Of a stretch of DNA of 64,000 bases, positions 1-11,412 are shown one piece after another. The stretch spans positions 62,001 to 126,000 of the forward strand of contig CAJQUW010001991.1 in the NCBI GenBank assembly GCA_907163375.1, given 5' to 3'. The stretch comes from Prostheceraeus crozeri. Taxonomy: Eukaryota; Platyhelminthes; Polycladida; Euryleptidae. The notes under the pieces were generated by a model. It ran no database searches, was not told the DNA's origin, and saw only the letters and a program-made list of their open reading frames with translations. Made by a program: the position numbers and the translations under genes. How positions within the stretch are numbered: position 1 is the stretch's first letter; each line of letters begins with the position of its first letter.

Positions 1-305
1 TATACGATACGGTAGCTGAAGCAAAAGTTATATTCTTTGTATAACAAGTAAAACTGTCTCAATAAAACCAGGCATGTGTTGAAAATTCTAAGAAAATAGC
101 AGTCAGTAGGCTATACAGCAATTAGCAATTAGATAATGTAGAACCAGGCCTATATTGTGCCGAACATGAGCTAGAATAATAGTATATCCAAACTTCTGAA
201 GTTATAGAATGTTCATCTATAAAGTTCACAAGTTCATCTAAAAAGTATAAAATTAATTTTCATACCTTCATAACTGATATATTCTGATGTCTAATAATGT
301 ATAAG

Positions 306-1130
306 CTAAAAAAAGGGAGGCCTTATTATTATATGAACCTTATCATTTTCCCTAAGATAGTATATATATTCACCTTTCAGAACACCACGGATGAGTATTA
401 GTCCAAAAAATCCCTGCAGCTCATTGTGCGAGACATCGAATTGTTCATCACCTTTTCTTCTGGCTTCAGCGATTGTTAATTGTCGAATCTTTTCAAGCGT
501 CCCTGTTCCTAATATCTCAATAAAGACATCGCGAGCAGTTTCGACTCGGTAACGAATGAATCGTGACGCTCCTCCTTTCACCCGAAGTATATTTGCTGCT
601 GATAATCTTCCACATGGAGATCTTGACGGTAGAGTGTAGACCATTGTGTGCCGTCGTAGTTGGGCCATCATTTGAAGCAATCACTTGCTCGACATCAGAA
701 TCGAAACCTGGAAGAACAGTTTGAATTACTAAATATTGATTAATATTGATATGTCTTACAAAACTAACCTTTAACTGTTTTCCGTAACGGTTGTATATCG
801 ACATCTTCAGTGATTGTCAGATCGTCTTCCTTGTCATCATCTGACTCTACACCCTCTTCTTCTGTGTCACATGCATCAGTATTGATGTTATCAACATTTT
901 CAGTACCAGTTGATTCTTCACAGTCTTCATCTGAGTCCGTATCATAACAAATCAATTCGAGAGCTTTTTCCGCTGAATAGACTTCCCTATTATTCGTCGA
1001 CGGTTGTAAAGTAATGTAATTGAAATTAATCTAACATGTACAGAGTCATGGTAATAGAAATTACAAAATGGGTCCATTGACCCACTTAATCTTTCTCGCA
1101 GTTTCAAATCTTCAGTCTTCCTAGGGTTAA
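306..1130 (-). mobile_element. piggyBac 5' part (pB1), N-terminal transposase exons
   Basis: Reading the minus strand from a TTAA at about 1127-1130, the end begins CCCTAGGAAGACTG and soon carries the palindrome-like motif GGGTCAATGGACCC. An acidic segment (955-764) and a segment with KGGASRFIRYRVE and VSHNELQGFFGLILIRGV (680-382) match the acidic N-terminus and start of the DDE_Tnp_1_7 domain of piggyBac transposases. Two introns are suggested. The first has donor AAAG|gttag near 768 and acceptor ttccag near 707. The second has donor AAAG|gtgaat near 382 and runs off towards base 1. The two exon pieces lie in different frames, so there is at least one frameshift. The catalytic part should lie left of the window. 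Seen: motifs and TTAA. Inferred: intron structure. Confidence 0.7.
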
Positions 1131-2828
1131 TCTCGACAAATTATTATCCTTTGTCTTTCAAATTATGAGAGGAATTTTCGATTTAGCACGACAATTGATT
1201 CTTCGATAACAATGTCTCCTCATTATCCGAATCCTCCATCTCGAAACAGTCTTTTGAAGCATTCAGGATTGATGCAACAATCTTCTCTGTGAAGTCTGGA
1301 TCAATTTGAGTCGTCCAAACTTTCCGTCCCTTCTTCAATGCCTTCAATAATGTCGGAGACTTTTCAGCTTGCCTTTTCAGTGCAGTGTTGAAAAATCTCA
1401 TTTTCTGAAAAACCAATTTTGATTCTTCAGCTTCCTGTCCGTGGAGTGAAACCTAATTTGACTTTTCGGAAAACTTATGAGGCCTCTAAGATATTCTCTC
1501 AACTCATAACAACAAAAAGTAATTGTTTTCTTGATTTTCAAGTTCTTCAAGTCAACTTGGCGTAAAAGAAAGCCAAAAATGTCCGACGACGGACGGAGCT
1601 AGTTTCGTGTCTTTAATTACAACATTTTTCAAGAAAGGTGAGAAATTGGCAAGTCCACCTGCTTTGACATTATTCTATGAAAGTCTCATTTTCAATCTCT
1701 CTTCCTACGGAAACTCGTGCTGGCTGCCGGAATCACTCTGTGAGAATATTGTCAAAACTATTACCATGTGAAGACAGCAAGCTCTCCTCGTTCGGATGTA
1801 AGAAGGACGAAAACAATAAATCTAAAGGCTCATCCAATGCATTTCATTGTTCATCGTCGACAAATAACCGCAGTGTTGAATCAATGGATGAAGAGCAATC
1901 CATGAACTGGTTTTACATCAACAATCAGCTGAAGACTTCATCCCTTTCACTTCATCTGATGTCTTATGCCAACTAGTTTGTTTCGAGGCACCCAATTCTA
2001 GAGACCAATCGAAAAACATGAAGCAAAATTGTTCTCATTGATGACTTTTATGAAGAATTGTGAAATTTCAGTCAATTCACAAATAAAATTGAACACTGAT
2101 TAACCGAGAGTCAAAAACATGATCAGGACTTGAACAAAGCTGCTGTCAATGATTGAAGGGATGAACAATTGCATTCTACTAAATACTTCTCAACAAAACT
2201 GCAGTCGCTACGTGAACTCCTCTTAAGCATGTATTAGACTCATTCACACTTTTGAATTGTCACTTGCAATCATTCCATTTACGAGTACATTTCATTCTGC
2301 ATCTCCACAGACTCATTCGCCAATGGTGTGGCGATTGGATTCACAATCATTTCTGCCATTTGAGAGCAGCTTATAGCACCAATCTCAGTGTTAGCGTGGA
2401 CATATGCTGACTTGTCATATTCATGCAAGCCCGAAGTTTCGTACTATACTATCTACCGCCCACCCGGTTGATGAGATTCTCTCCGAAGAATTATCTTATT
2501 TCTGTCTAGTCTTTGCATCATTTACAGAAGCATGAAGACCGCCAACAGACATTTCATATTTTGGAATTGAATTGGAAAGAGCCCATATTGAAAGATGTTG
2601 ATTTTATTTTCGTTTTCATCATTTATTACAATTAATTTCATTTCAAATCCGTTAACTATCTTCAGATAGAAAAGGAAGGAGATGAACAGGTCCAGTATAA
2701 AACTGATAATTCTCACCGATGTCTATGAACAAATGTCTATGTTATGATGACATATAGGTTGAATAATATAAGGAGGCATGAGCTATGAAACAGGTAGTAT
2801 TGGGTTACGTAGCACCAATAGCATCTTA
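1127..2828. repeat. Segmental duplication, copy 1
   Basis: About 1.7 kb, nearly identical to 36010-39003 once a 1.28-kb insertion in the second copy is set aside. Both copies keep a minus-strand 77-codon ORF (1183-1416 here, 36067-36300 there) containing GRKVWTTQIDPDFTEK. It is preceded by a plausible splice acceptor (ttttTCAG at about 1403), so it could be a terminal exon. I do not recognise it. A plus-strand ORF (1677-1976) is also kept but looks like chance. The left border is the TTAA where pB1 sits. The right border is the point where the copies diverge after CATCTTAATAGC. Confidence 0.8.
1183..1416 (-). CDS. Unrecognised short ORF, possible terminal exon
   Basis: 77 codons, rich in Lys at the start and acidic at the end (MEDSDNEE). 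It is conserved in the duplicate at 36067-36300 with only a few amino-acid changes. The first residues overlap a pyrimidine-rich acceptor, so the true exon may start at the Lys-Met-Arg triplet. No family is recognised. It could be the last exon of a host gene or the residue of a transposon protein. The small number of changes may reflect a recent duplication rather than selection. Confidence 0.3.
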   Translation of the reverse strand: MVFQKMRFFNTALKRQAEKSPTLLKALKKGRKVWTTQIDPDFTEKIVASILNASKDCFEMEDSDNEETLLSKNQLSC

Positions 2829-3460
2829 ATAGCGTCCAAATTTCAAATTGCTATTTATAGAACTAAAATTAACGCAGAATATTATGCTTATAACACCATA
2901 TAGATATACTTGAGTAAAAGTTTATATAAATACTTTAGTTGTAATAAACAATTTTTGATGAGTCAAAAATAGACATAGATTCATGAAAAATGAAAAAAAT
3001 TGAAAATACGAATTTTAAATTTGAATTTTTGATATGAAGATCTTCAAATCATGCAGAATAGATACTTCCATTCGAAAAAGGAGACTCGAAATGTGTAGTA
3101 ACCCTACTTTCAAACAGTTTTATCCATCGGAACATGGATAATTTGAGGGGGCAACTCTCCGGTCCTACGACGCTAAAAATCGCCGGTCCTGATAGGGCTA
3201 ATAATTTATATGAAATTTTATTTACAAAACATTTGATAGAAGAAACTTCGCTGAAATTGTCATATTATGTAACATTGGTCACGTGACGAAGAAAATCAAA
3301 ATATTTGACATTTTTTCTGAAATATTTCTGCAACTCCTTAATAGTGATTTTTGATGATGCAGATGGTCCATTCTGATGAATATTGACCTGGCACACCCGC
3401 TGGTATGATTTATTTGATGTATAACGACTTGGGTGCTGAGTAATATTGATTTGAAAATTG
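2829..3460. other. No gene seen
   Basis: AT-rich sequence between the duplicated segment and the satellite. No convincing ORF or repeat end was recognised. From about 3400 it begins to resemble the satellite unit. Confidence 0.4.
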
Positions 3461-5545
3461 GTTGCGCTAACTTCACACCATTACATAAAAAGTTAATAAA
3501 ATTTGATTTTTTACATGAAGATTGGTTGTTTTTATTAATATTTTGCCTGGCACATAACAAGACATGCACATTTCATCGTTTGTGATGGGCTTTGTTGCTT
3601 GATGTACCGATTTTATGAAACTCGGAAAAATTGGTTGCGCCAACTTCACAGCGCAACCAATTTGAAATTTGAATTCCATTTCATGACCAAAGGAGGCTGA
3701 ATTTTGTGAAACTGAGTCGTGGCACATTATCAGCGGTCCCGGATTGTGTGGTTCAGGTGATTTTTTGGAGTGGCACAGTCGAAATAAAAATGGTTGCGTT
3801 GAATGGTTGCGCTAACTTCACACCATTACATAAAAAGTTAATAAAATTTGATTTTTTACATGAAGATTGGTTGTTTTTATTAATTTTTTGCCTGGCACAT
3901 AACAAGACATGCACATTTCATCGTTTGTGATGGGCTTTGTTGCTTGATGTACCGATTTTATGAAACTCGGAAAAATTGGTTGCGCCAACTTCACAGCGCA
4001 ACCAATTTGAAATTTGAATTCCATTTCATGACCAAAGGAGGCTGAATTTTGTGAAACTGAGTCGTGGCACATTATCAGCGGTCCCGGATTGTGTGGTTCA
4101 GGTGATTTTTGGGAGTGGCACAGTCGAAATAAAAATGGTTGCGTTGAATGGTTGCGCTAACTTCACACCATTACATAAAAAGTTAATAAAATTTGATTTT
4201 TTACATGAAGATTGGTTGTTTTTATTAATTTTTTGCCTGGCACATAACAAGACATGCACATTTCATCTTTTGTGATGGGCTTTGTTGCTTGATGTACCGA
4301 TTTTATGAAACTCGGAAAAATTGGTTGCGCCAACTTCACAGCGCAACCAATTTGAAATTTGAATTCCATTTCATGACCAAAGGAGGCTGAATTTTGTGAA
4401 ACTGAGTCGTGGCACATTATCAGCGGTCCCGGATTGTGTGGTTCAGGTGATTTTTGGGAGTGGCACAGTCGAAATAAAAATGGTTGCGTTGAATGGTTGC
4501 GCTAACTTCACACCATTACATAAAAAGTTAATAAAATTTGATTTTTTACATGAAGATTGGTTGTTTTTATTAATTTTTTGCCTGGCACATAACAAGACAT
4601 GCACATTTCATCGTTTGTGATGGGCTTTGTTGCTTGATGTACCGATTTTATGAAACTCGGAAAAATTGGTTGCGCCAACTTCACAGCGCAACCAATTTGA
4701 AATTTGAATTCCATTTCATGACCAAAGGAGGCTGAATTTTGTGAAACTGAGTCGTGGCACATTATCAGCGGTCCCGGATTGTGTGGTTCAGGTGATTTTT
4801 GGGAGTGGCACAGTCGAAATAAAAATGGTTGCGTTGAATGGTTGCGCTAACTTCACACCATTACATAAAAAGTTAATAAAATTTGATTTTTTACATGAAG
4901 ATTGGTTGTTTTTATTAATTTTTTGCCTGGCACATAACAAGACATGCACATTTCATCTTTTGTGATGGGCTTTGTTGCTTGATGTACCGATTTTATGAAA
5001 CTCGGAAAAATTGGTTGCGCCAACTTCACAGCGCAACCAATTTGAAATTTGAATTCCATTTCATGACCAAAGGAGGCTGAATTTTGTGAAACTGAGTCGT
5101 GGCACATTATCAGCGGTCCCGGATTGTGTGGTTCAGGTGATTTTTGGGAGTGGCACAGTCGAAATAAAAATGGTTGCGTTGAATGGTTGCGCTAACTTCA
5201 CACCATTACATAAAAAGTTAATAAAATTTGATTTTTTACATGAAGATTGGTTGTTTTTATTAATTTTTTGCCTGGCACATAACAAGACATGCACATTTCA
5301 TCGTTTGTGATGGGCTTTGTTGCTTGATGTACCGATTTTATGAAACTCGGAAAAATTGGTTGCGCCAACTTCACAGCGCAACCAATTTGAAATTTGAATT
5401 CCATTTCATGACCAAAGGAGGCTGAATTTTGTGAAACTGAGTCGTGGCACATTATCAGCGGTCCCGGATTGTGTGGTTCAGGTGATTTTTGGGAGTGGCA
5501 CAGTCGAAATAAAAATGGTTGCGTTGAATGGTTGCGCTAACTTCA
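3461..5545. repeat. 345-bp satellite, six units plus a partial unit
   Basis: The unit starts GGTTGCGCTAACTTCACACC at 3461 and recurs at exactly 345-bp steps (3806, 4151, 4496, 4841, 5186), ending in a partial copy near 5530. Units are almost identical. One site near the end of the plus-strand ORF (catcG/Tttt) reads G,G,T,G,T,G across the six units, which makes a 690-bp two-unit period from unit 2 on. Unit 1 also has private changes. Each unit contains an inverted repeat AATTGGTTGCGC...GCGCAACCAATT (around 3632-3662), so single strands could form a 12-bp stem. The 74- and 84-codon ORFs repeated in both strands are by-products of the array. Confidence 0.95.
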
Positions 5546-6400
5546 CACACGTATTATAAGTAATACTATTCAGTGATTCAAGCAATCGGTCTATCTTAAA
5601 ACTTCGTGGTGAGCTTTGCACTCTGAACCAATCTAATTTGTTGCAATGAACTAAGGCATGCACACTTCCCGTCAGCCGGAAGCCTTTATTTAGTGACTTG
5701 CTTCTCAATAATGTAAGTTAGTAGACATAAAAAATATAGAGTCACTTATGCGTTTGAATAGAATTTATATTCTGCGGTCATTTGTGCCTTTTGTTCTTTC
5801 TTCACATCCTTGTCATGTTTGTGTTGATGAAGTTGGATTGCATTCAGAAAGTCACTAAATCAAAAAATCACTAATTATAATGAAAATGCCAAAAAATCGA
5901 TATTAACCGTTTGAGCCCCAATTCTCTCCAAATCTGCTGCATTGCCCGTTCAGTACCGACCCATTCGTCCGCATGATTTGTCTATGGCTGCCCCTTGTAC
6001 TCAAAACATCTAGCAAGACTCAGCAACAGAACTTGCAAAGAAACATTTAGATGACAATGATAATAATATTTTTTTATTTGCCAAATAAGTCGGTACAAAT
6101 GAGAATGATTTGATGACAGTGGCAAATAAGAAGCCCATAAGGGCAGCAAAATCAACAAAGTCACAAGCAAGTCTCAAAATCATTCAAAGTCACCATATTT
6201 CGTTCTTTTCAACATATTAAGTAAGTGTCTATTTCTGATATTGAAAGTCAGTAAATACACAAATACAAGTCACAAAATAAGTCAGATACAATAGAAACCG
6301 GAGAGAAAAGTGAAAGAGAACACTGTCACACAATTGGAAAATACTACATGGTTTCATTCATGACAACACACATCCAAGGTATGAATGAATGGAGTCTTGT
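5546..6400. other. No gene seen
   Basis: AT-rich spacer between the satellite and the 3' side of the LINE. No domain or element end was recognised. The exact LINE 3' end is not visible. Confidence 0.4.
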
Positions 6401-6453
6401 GGCAGTTTTAACATTTGGACATAAATGACCGCTACGTAGCATTCGAGGAGGAA

Positions 6454-7777
6454 TCAATGATGCAGATGATGCTCCTCGTTTACTTCACATTTCTTGAAAA
6501 CTGAAGATGCACAGTCTTTCAGAACCACAGAAAACATGGGAAACTTGTTGCACGTACAGTCTTTACCGCAAATCAGTCGGTGAGCACGATTATGAAATCT
6601 TTGTAATTTTAGCTCGATGGATTTTGAAAGCCAAGAAAACATAGGAGCAGCATAGAGTAAAAGACTAAAAATCATTGAATTATACACAATGACAAGCTGG
6701 TCAGAAGAAACAAGCGGCTTTAACGTTAGAATTACGTACAGTCTTTGCGAAGCAAGTTTCAAAATTTCGCTGAATTGAAGATCCATGTTAAATTCTTGCT
6801 CCAATGAACACCCAAAATTTTCACGGTATCTGAAACCTTGATAGATTGATATAAAGCGTCAAATTGTTCTCCATGATAGAAAATCATCTGCGAGGATTTC
6901 TAGAGATTTAGTTTCATCCTCTTGATATCAATCCATTCTTGTACATGCCCCAGATTGTTCGGTATGAGATCGCGAGAAATTGGCTCAATGAGAGCAACAC
7001 CATCAGCGTAAATAACCATGGATGATTCTGCTGACACACGCAAAGACCCCATGAAGGTAGTGAAAAGAAAAGGACCTAAAATGGACCCTTGGGGAATTCC
7101 TGATGGTATTTTGTTGTAGGACCAAACATACCATTCAATTTCAGACGTTGAGTGCGGCTATCCAAATAACTTTGCAGCCATGTAATAAACCCTTGATTAA
7201 CATTGCCGTCAATCAAATGGTTTAGCAAGGAGTTGTGATTCAATTTATAGAATGCCTTCGTTAAACCCAAACAGGATGGCCTCATTGCTTTCGTGATAGG
7301 TATATCAAGATATGCGGTGATACTATCATGAATTTTGATCAACGCACTTTCTGTAGAACAATATTGTCTGAAGGCATATTGATGGGGACCATACAATTGG
7401 ACAATCTGTGGCATGACAGAAATCAGAACAAGACGTTCATATATCTTGCTGATGACTGGGGTAACAGATATCGGTCGAAAGTCATGAACAGTGGGTCTCT
7501 TACATTTGGGCACGGGTACAACATCAGCCAATTTCCAACACGAGGGGAGAGTTCGAGACTCAACTGACTTGATAAAAATCTGATGGAATGGGAATGAAAG
7601 CCAGATAGCGCCATCACGTAGAATACGATTGGGAATATCGTCACAACCAACAGATTTATGAACAGGTAGATGAGTCAAGGAGCGTTGCACGTCATAGACT
7701 GTCGGTGTAAAAATCCATGCATCATTCTGAAACGTGGGACTGCCGACTTTGTGGTCGAAATTGAAGTTCTTACACAT
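6454..7777 (-). pseudogene. LINE reverse transcriptase
   Basis: The fingers region has HDFRPISVTPVISKIYERLV and the YAFR motif. Downstream, in another frame, comes SGIPQGSILGPFLF (motif B, near 7100) and then YADG at the catalytic position, where YADD is expected. The last frame (6804-6454) has LLLYAAPMFSWLS and the conserved C-terminal block of CR1-like elements. Three frames are used, so at least two frameshifts. The loss of the second catalytic Asp is direct evidence of inactivity. Confidence 0.85.
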
Positions 7778-8004
7778 CTCGACGTGAACTGCAGAAATGA
7801 AGCCCCCAGACCACCATAGCCCATTATCAAATTATGGAAGGCCATCTTGTCAACTTTACCACCAACTTCGTTGACAACTTTCCAAGCATTTTTTGCTGAC
7901 TGCAATTGTCGCTGCGACCATGCATATTTTGATTTCAGTATTTCATCTTTTATTTTTGCTTTGTAATGATGGTATAATTCCCATTTTTTGCTGCGGAAAG
8001 CATT

Positions 8005-8928
8005 TCAACGATTGTTTATTAATGATTTCAGAAGAGGTGTAACCCAAGGTTTATCCTTGTCTGTCATCAACACAAAACTGGATGGAATAAATGACATAGC
8101 AACTTGCAAATAATAATAAAATATACAACACATTTTATCAACAGAATAGTCATCAACAATAATAGAGTTGAAGTCTGTAATTGGTAGGAGATATTGAAAA
8201 TCATCCATGTGTGACTTACGAAAATCCCAGACTTTGACCAATCTGGATGAACAATTATCAAATTCTTTATCAAACAGCAAAACAGAGTTATGGTCAGACG
8301 AACCAAGTGGAAGACCAATACAAGCATCTTCTTGGTAAATATCACATAAATCAGAACTGATCCATATTTGGTCAAGAATAGAATTCAGCCGAGTTGGACG
8401 TTTTACAGAATTTACAAGTGAAAATTGTTCCGAAAAAATGGATGTATCCATATCATTAAAATCTCCGCAAATCATAAGTTTCAAGTCTGGGTTTACTGAT
8501 AATTCACTGTCTATTACACCAACAAAAAATTCGTAGATAACATTACGATCACTTGCTCTCAGATTTGGTGGTACATATGCACAAACGACAAAAAGATTTA
8601 ATTTACAAATTTTCAGTGCCAAAAATTCGATCGTGCGGGGATGAGAACAACATGAAACATCACAGCATAGGTCAGTAGCGATCCATGCACAAACACCGCC
8701 GCCAACACGCCCAAGTCTATCTCATCTGTACAAATTGTAGCTACGCAGTTTAATCATGTCATCATTTAAGTCGGAAGGAAGCCAAGATTCTGTTACAACT
8801 ACCAAACCAGGTTTTACTGAAGCAACTAATACAGATAACTCGTCAAATTTGGGAAAAATTGACCGAGCGTTCAACAGCAGCACAGTGGGAAATGTTTGTC
8901 TACGAAAAGAAACAATAAGATCCATCAC
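8005..8928 (-). pseudogene. LINE endonuclease domain
   Basis: The N-terminal part (8928-8722) contains LLLNARSIFPKFDEL and VVTESWLPSDLNDD, the first two motifs of the APE-type endonuclease of CR1-like LINEs. The second part (8622-8005) contains CAYVPP, MICGDFNDMD and GSSDHNSVLLFD, the SDH motif of the catalytic core. The two are in different frames, with about 100 bp of broken sequence between them. The domain nicks target DNA to prime reverse transcription. Confidence 0.85.
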
Positions 8929-9659
8929 AGAAAATTATTTGAGATCGGCGCTGATCGAACGTTTGATCTCTGAATAACAAGTTGTTCATAAATGACTACA
9001 TCATCACCATTTGCTCTCCTCTCAGTCAATTCACTACGAAGTCTCCGAAATTCTGCAATTTGAGCATATGTCCTGTCAGGATTGACGAACACTGTTTTGT
9101 ATCGTTCAGAATTTCTTAAATGTTTCACTTTTTAAGAGACATTTCTTTGATTCAGAATTACGAGAAATAATTTTTAACAAACGTGGTCTATCAGATTTGG
9201 TTCGACCGATGCAATGAAAACCAATAACATCATGCAAAATTACATCTTTTAGATTAACTTCATCAAGCATGTTGACAAACGCCTCTTTATCGTGAGTTTT
9301 CCTTTCTTCCAGAGTGCCTTCATGTTCTTTGATTCGAGATGCAATAACATTATTGAGGCGTGAATTTCTTTCTTCGATTTCATTGAAATCATCGTCGGCA
9401 GATTGAACATTTCCCCTTTTATAAACTTGATTTCATCATCATGAGAGGTCAATTTATCTTTGAATGTCATTAACTCTTTTTCCATACACTTGGTCTCATT
9501 ATGTATCTCTGTAAGACTAGCGTTGACTGCACTTATTTCGGACTTCATGTCGGCGAGGATTTCTGTTTTTAGTGTGTTCATTAATTATTTTGCGTCGTTG
9601 ATGGCGAGAACGTTCGATGCACTATTAGAGCTTGTGTTTCTTCTACTCGGAGTAGCCAT
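8925..9659 (-). pseudogene. LINE ORF1 (coiled coil plus nucleic-acid-binding C-terminus)
   Basis: It starts at 9659 (MATPSRRNTSSNSASN). After 24 codons there is an in-frame stop, and the frame continues at 9581 with a heptad-like coiled coil (KCMEKELMTFKDKLTSHDDE). After a frameshift the C-terminal part reads YKTVFVNPDRTYAQ and LRSELTERRANGDD, typical of the ORF1 C-terminus of CR1/L2 elements. ORF1 proteins bind element RNA. At least one stop and one frameshift are present. Confidence 0.7.
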
Positions 9660-10219
9660 TGTGAAAGTTGAAGCGGGGTTCGAACGCCAAAACTCTAGTC
9701 ACGACACAAAATCGTTACCCCTACACCAAGCTATCACTACCAGCAGTTTTATTGTGACACCTGCTTATCCTAAGAATAATGACTAACAGAAGAAAAGCGA
9801 GTCGGAACACAATGAGTCCACAAATGAAATTTAACATGTGACCAGGGGCGTCGTGCCATTGGTGCACGGGGGGCACGTGGGTTATTCTGGTTACATGTGC
9901 GTTATAGTGATATGTTTCTTGCCTTGCGTACATTAGTGTCATCATCATTAACTTAACGAGATGACGCACTCTACCACTGAGTGTTTCTAACACGGAATCA
10001 GATTCCTTAGCTAATTTCCCCAAGCACCGTCATCAGCCAATCACAGACGAGCTGATTGTGCTGCATCGGGTTATATTCAATACAGTCATCCAGAATGTGA
10101 AAATACAAGCAATAATGGCTGAGTTCCTTTGAAATTTACCTTTCGCATATTCTGACAGTGTTACGTGTGTACTATGCTGTTTAGTTAATCTGCTCATCCA
10201 AAGTGCTCAACACTACGGC

Positions 10220-11408
10220 ATGGATAAATTCGTCGTTCGAAAGAGTAAAAGTGACATCAGACTATCAATCTCAACACCTACCAAAACTTTATCGGTGACA
10301 TCATCAAACAGTCCGAAAGAAACTGCTTCTGTCAATGAATCTATTCCAAGTAAGCGCGACAATCTTAGCCTATTTCGAGTACCCAATCCTAATGACACCG
10401 TGTCTTACATTGAATATTTGAAGAAAGGACCTGTTAGACCAGAGCGTGACTTTATCTATCCATCTACGAAATTTGATAGTCGAAACAGGAGTTTTCGCAA
10501 TGACTGGTACGATGGTCGGTCTTGGCTAGAATATGATTTAACGAAGGACGCGGCCTTCTGCTTTCCGTGCCGAATATTCAAATCAATAAAAAGTGATCCG
10601 ACATTCACAACACTAGGCTTTCGAAATTGGTCAAAAGCATTAGAGACAGGAAGGGGTTTCGATAAGCATTCGATGTCGACTCTTCACATTGAAAATATGA
10701 AGAGCTGGCATGATATCATCAATAGCGACAGTGTTATCGATCAATTGTCCGCTGAGCATAAAAAAGCAGACAGCAACCAAAAATCAAGACAAAGATAATC
10801 GATATGAACCATTGCCCATTTTGATTGATATTACATCTACTTTAGGCAGGCTACGTTTGCCATTCAGAGGACATGATGAATCTTGTGATTCTGCGAATCG
10901 TGGAGTTTTTCTTGAGATTGTTCATTTGGTAGGGCGATGGAATGAGTCCTTGTCGCAGCATCTTCAGAAATCCACATTAAATCCTAAGCGGGTTATCCGT
11001 CCTATACTTCACCACAATCACAAAATGAACTCATATCTGCCTGTGCAGAAAATATCATTGAAAAAAGAATACAGGAAATATGAGAAGCTCGTTATTTTCC
11101 GTTGTGTATGGATACGACCATGGCTTGTTCGAAAATTGATCAGTTGTCGATAATTAAGATTTGTTAACCGAAGTGGTCTTATTTCTGAATGTCTTGTTGA
11201 TATGCAACATGTAAAAAATGTAAATTCAGAGACTTTAACTAATCTATTCACAACACAACTTTTGCAATTGCATGGTTTGTCCGTGACTAACCTTAGTGGT
11301 CAGTCTTATGACGGCTGTTCCGTAATGTCGGGATATATACAGGTGTCCAGACACGCTTGAAGCAGCTTCCGCCTCTTGCATACTTCGTTCATTGCTATGG
11401 GCATCGCG
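10220..11408 (+). pseudogene. hAT transposase, N-terminal half
   Basis: It starts MDKFVVRKSK at 10220. The zinc-finger region reads WLEYDLTKDAAFCFPCRIF and then LGFRNWSKALETGRGFDKHS, the TTF-type finger found in ZMYM1/ZMYM5-like hAT proteins. After a frameshift near 10780 the DUF4371 core follows in other frames: LPFRGHDES, CMDTTMACSKIDQLS, and GQSYDGCSVMSG near 11300. The reading stops at HCYGHRVN, exactly where piggyBac is inserted in the Asn-Leu codons. It is broken by several frameshifts. Confidence 0.85.
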
Positions 11409-11412
11409 TTAA

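Larger units (their letters stand above)
6400..9690 (-). mobile_element. CR1/L2-type LINE, nearly full length but decayed
   Basis: Order along the minus strand: ORF1 (9659-8925), apurinic-type endonuclease (8928-8005), reverse transcriptase (7777 to about 6850), post-RT region (6804-6454). This is the usual plan of the CR1/L2/Jockey group. It is broken by several frameshifts and stops, and the catalytic site reads YADG instead of YADD, so it cannot be active. It lies just left of the hAT at 9843. I cannot fix the clade, the exact ends or a target duplication. Confidence 0.85.

Noticed and set aside
1677-1976. 99-codon plus-strand ORF conserved in the duplicate
   Set aside because: The conservation is explained by the recent DNA duplication; no domain, no splice or start context.
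3473-5452. Array of 74- and 84-codon ORFs on both strands
   Set aside because: They recur only because the 345-bp unit is divisible by three; no domain and no codon-level conservation.
3461-5545. CRISPR array
   Set aside because: Units are contiguous 345-bp copies without unique spacers, in eukaryotic DNA.
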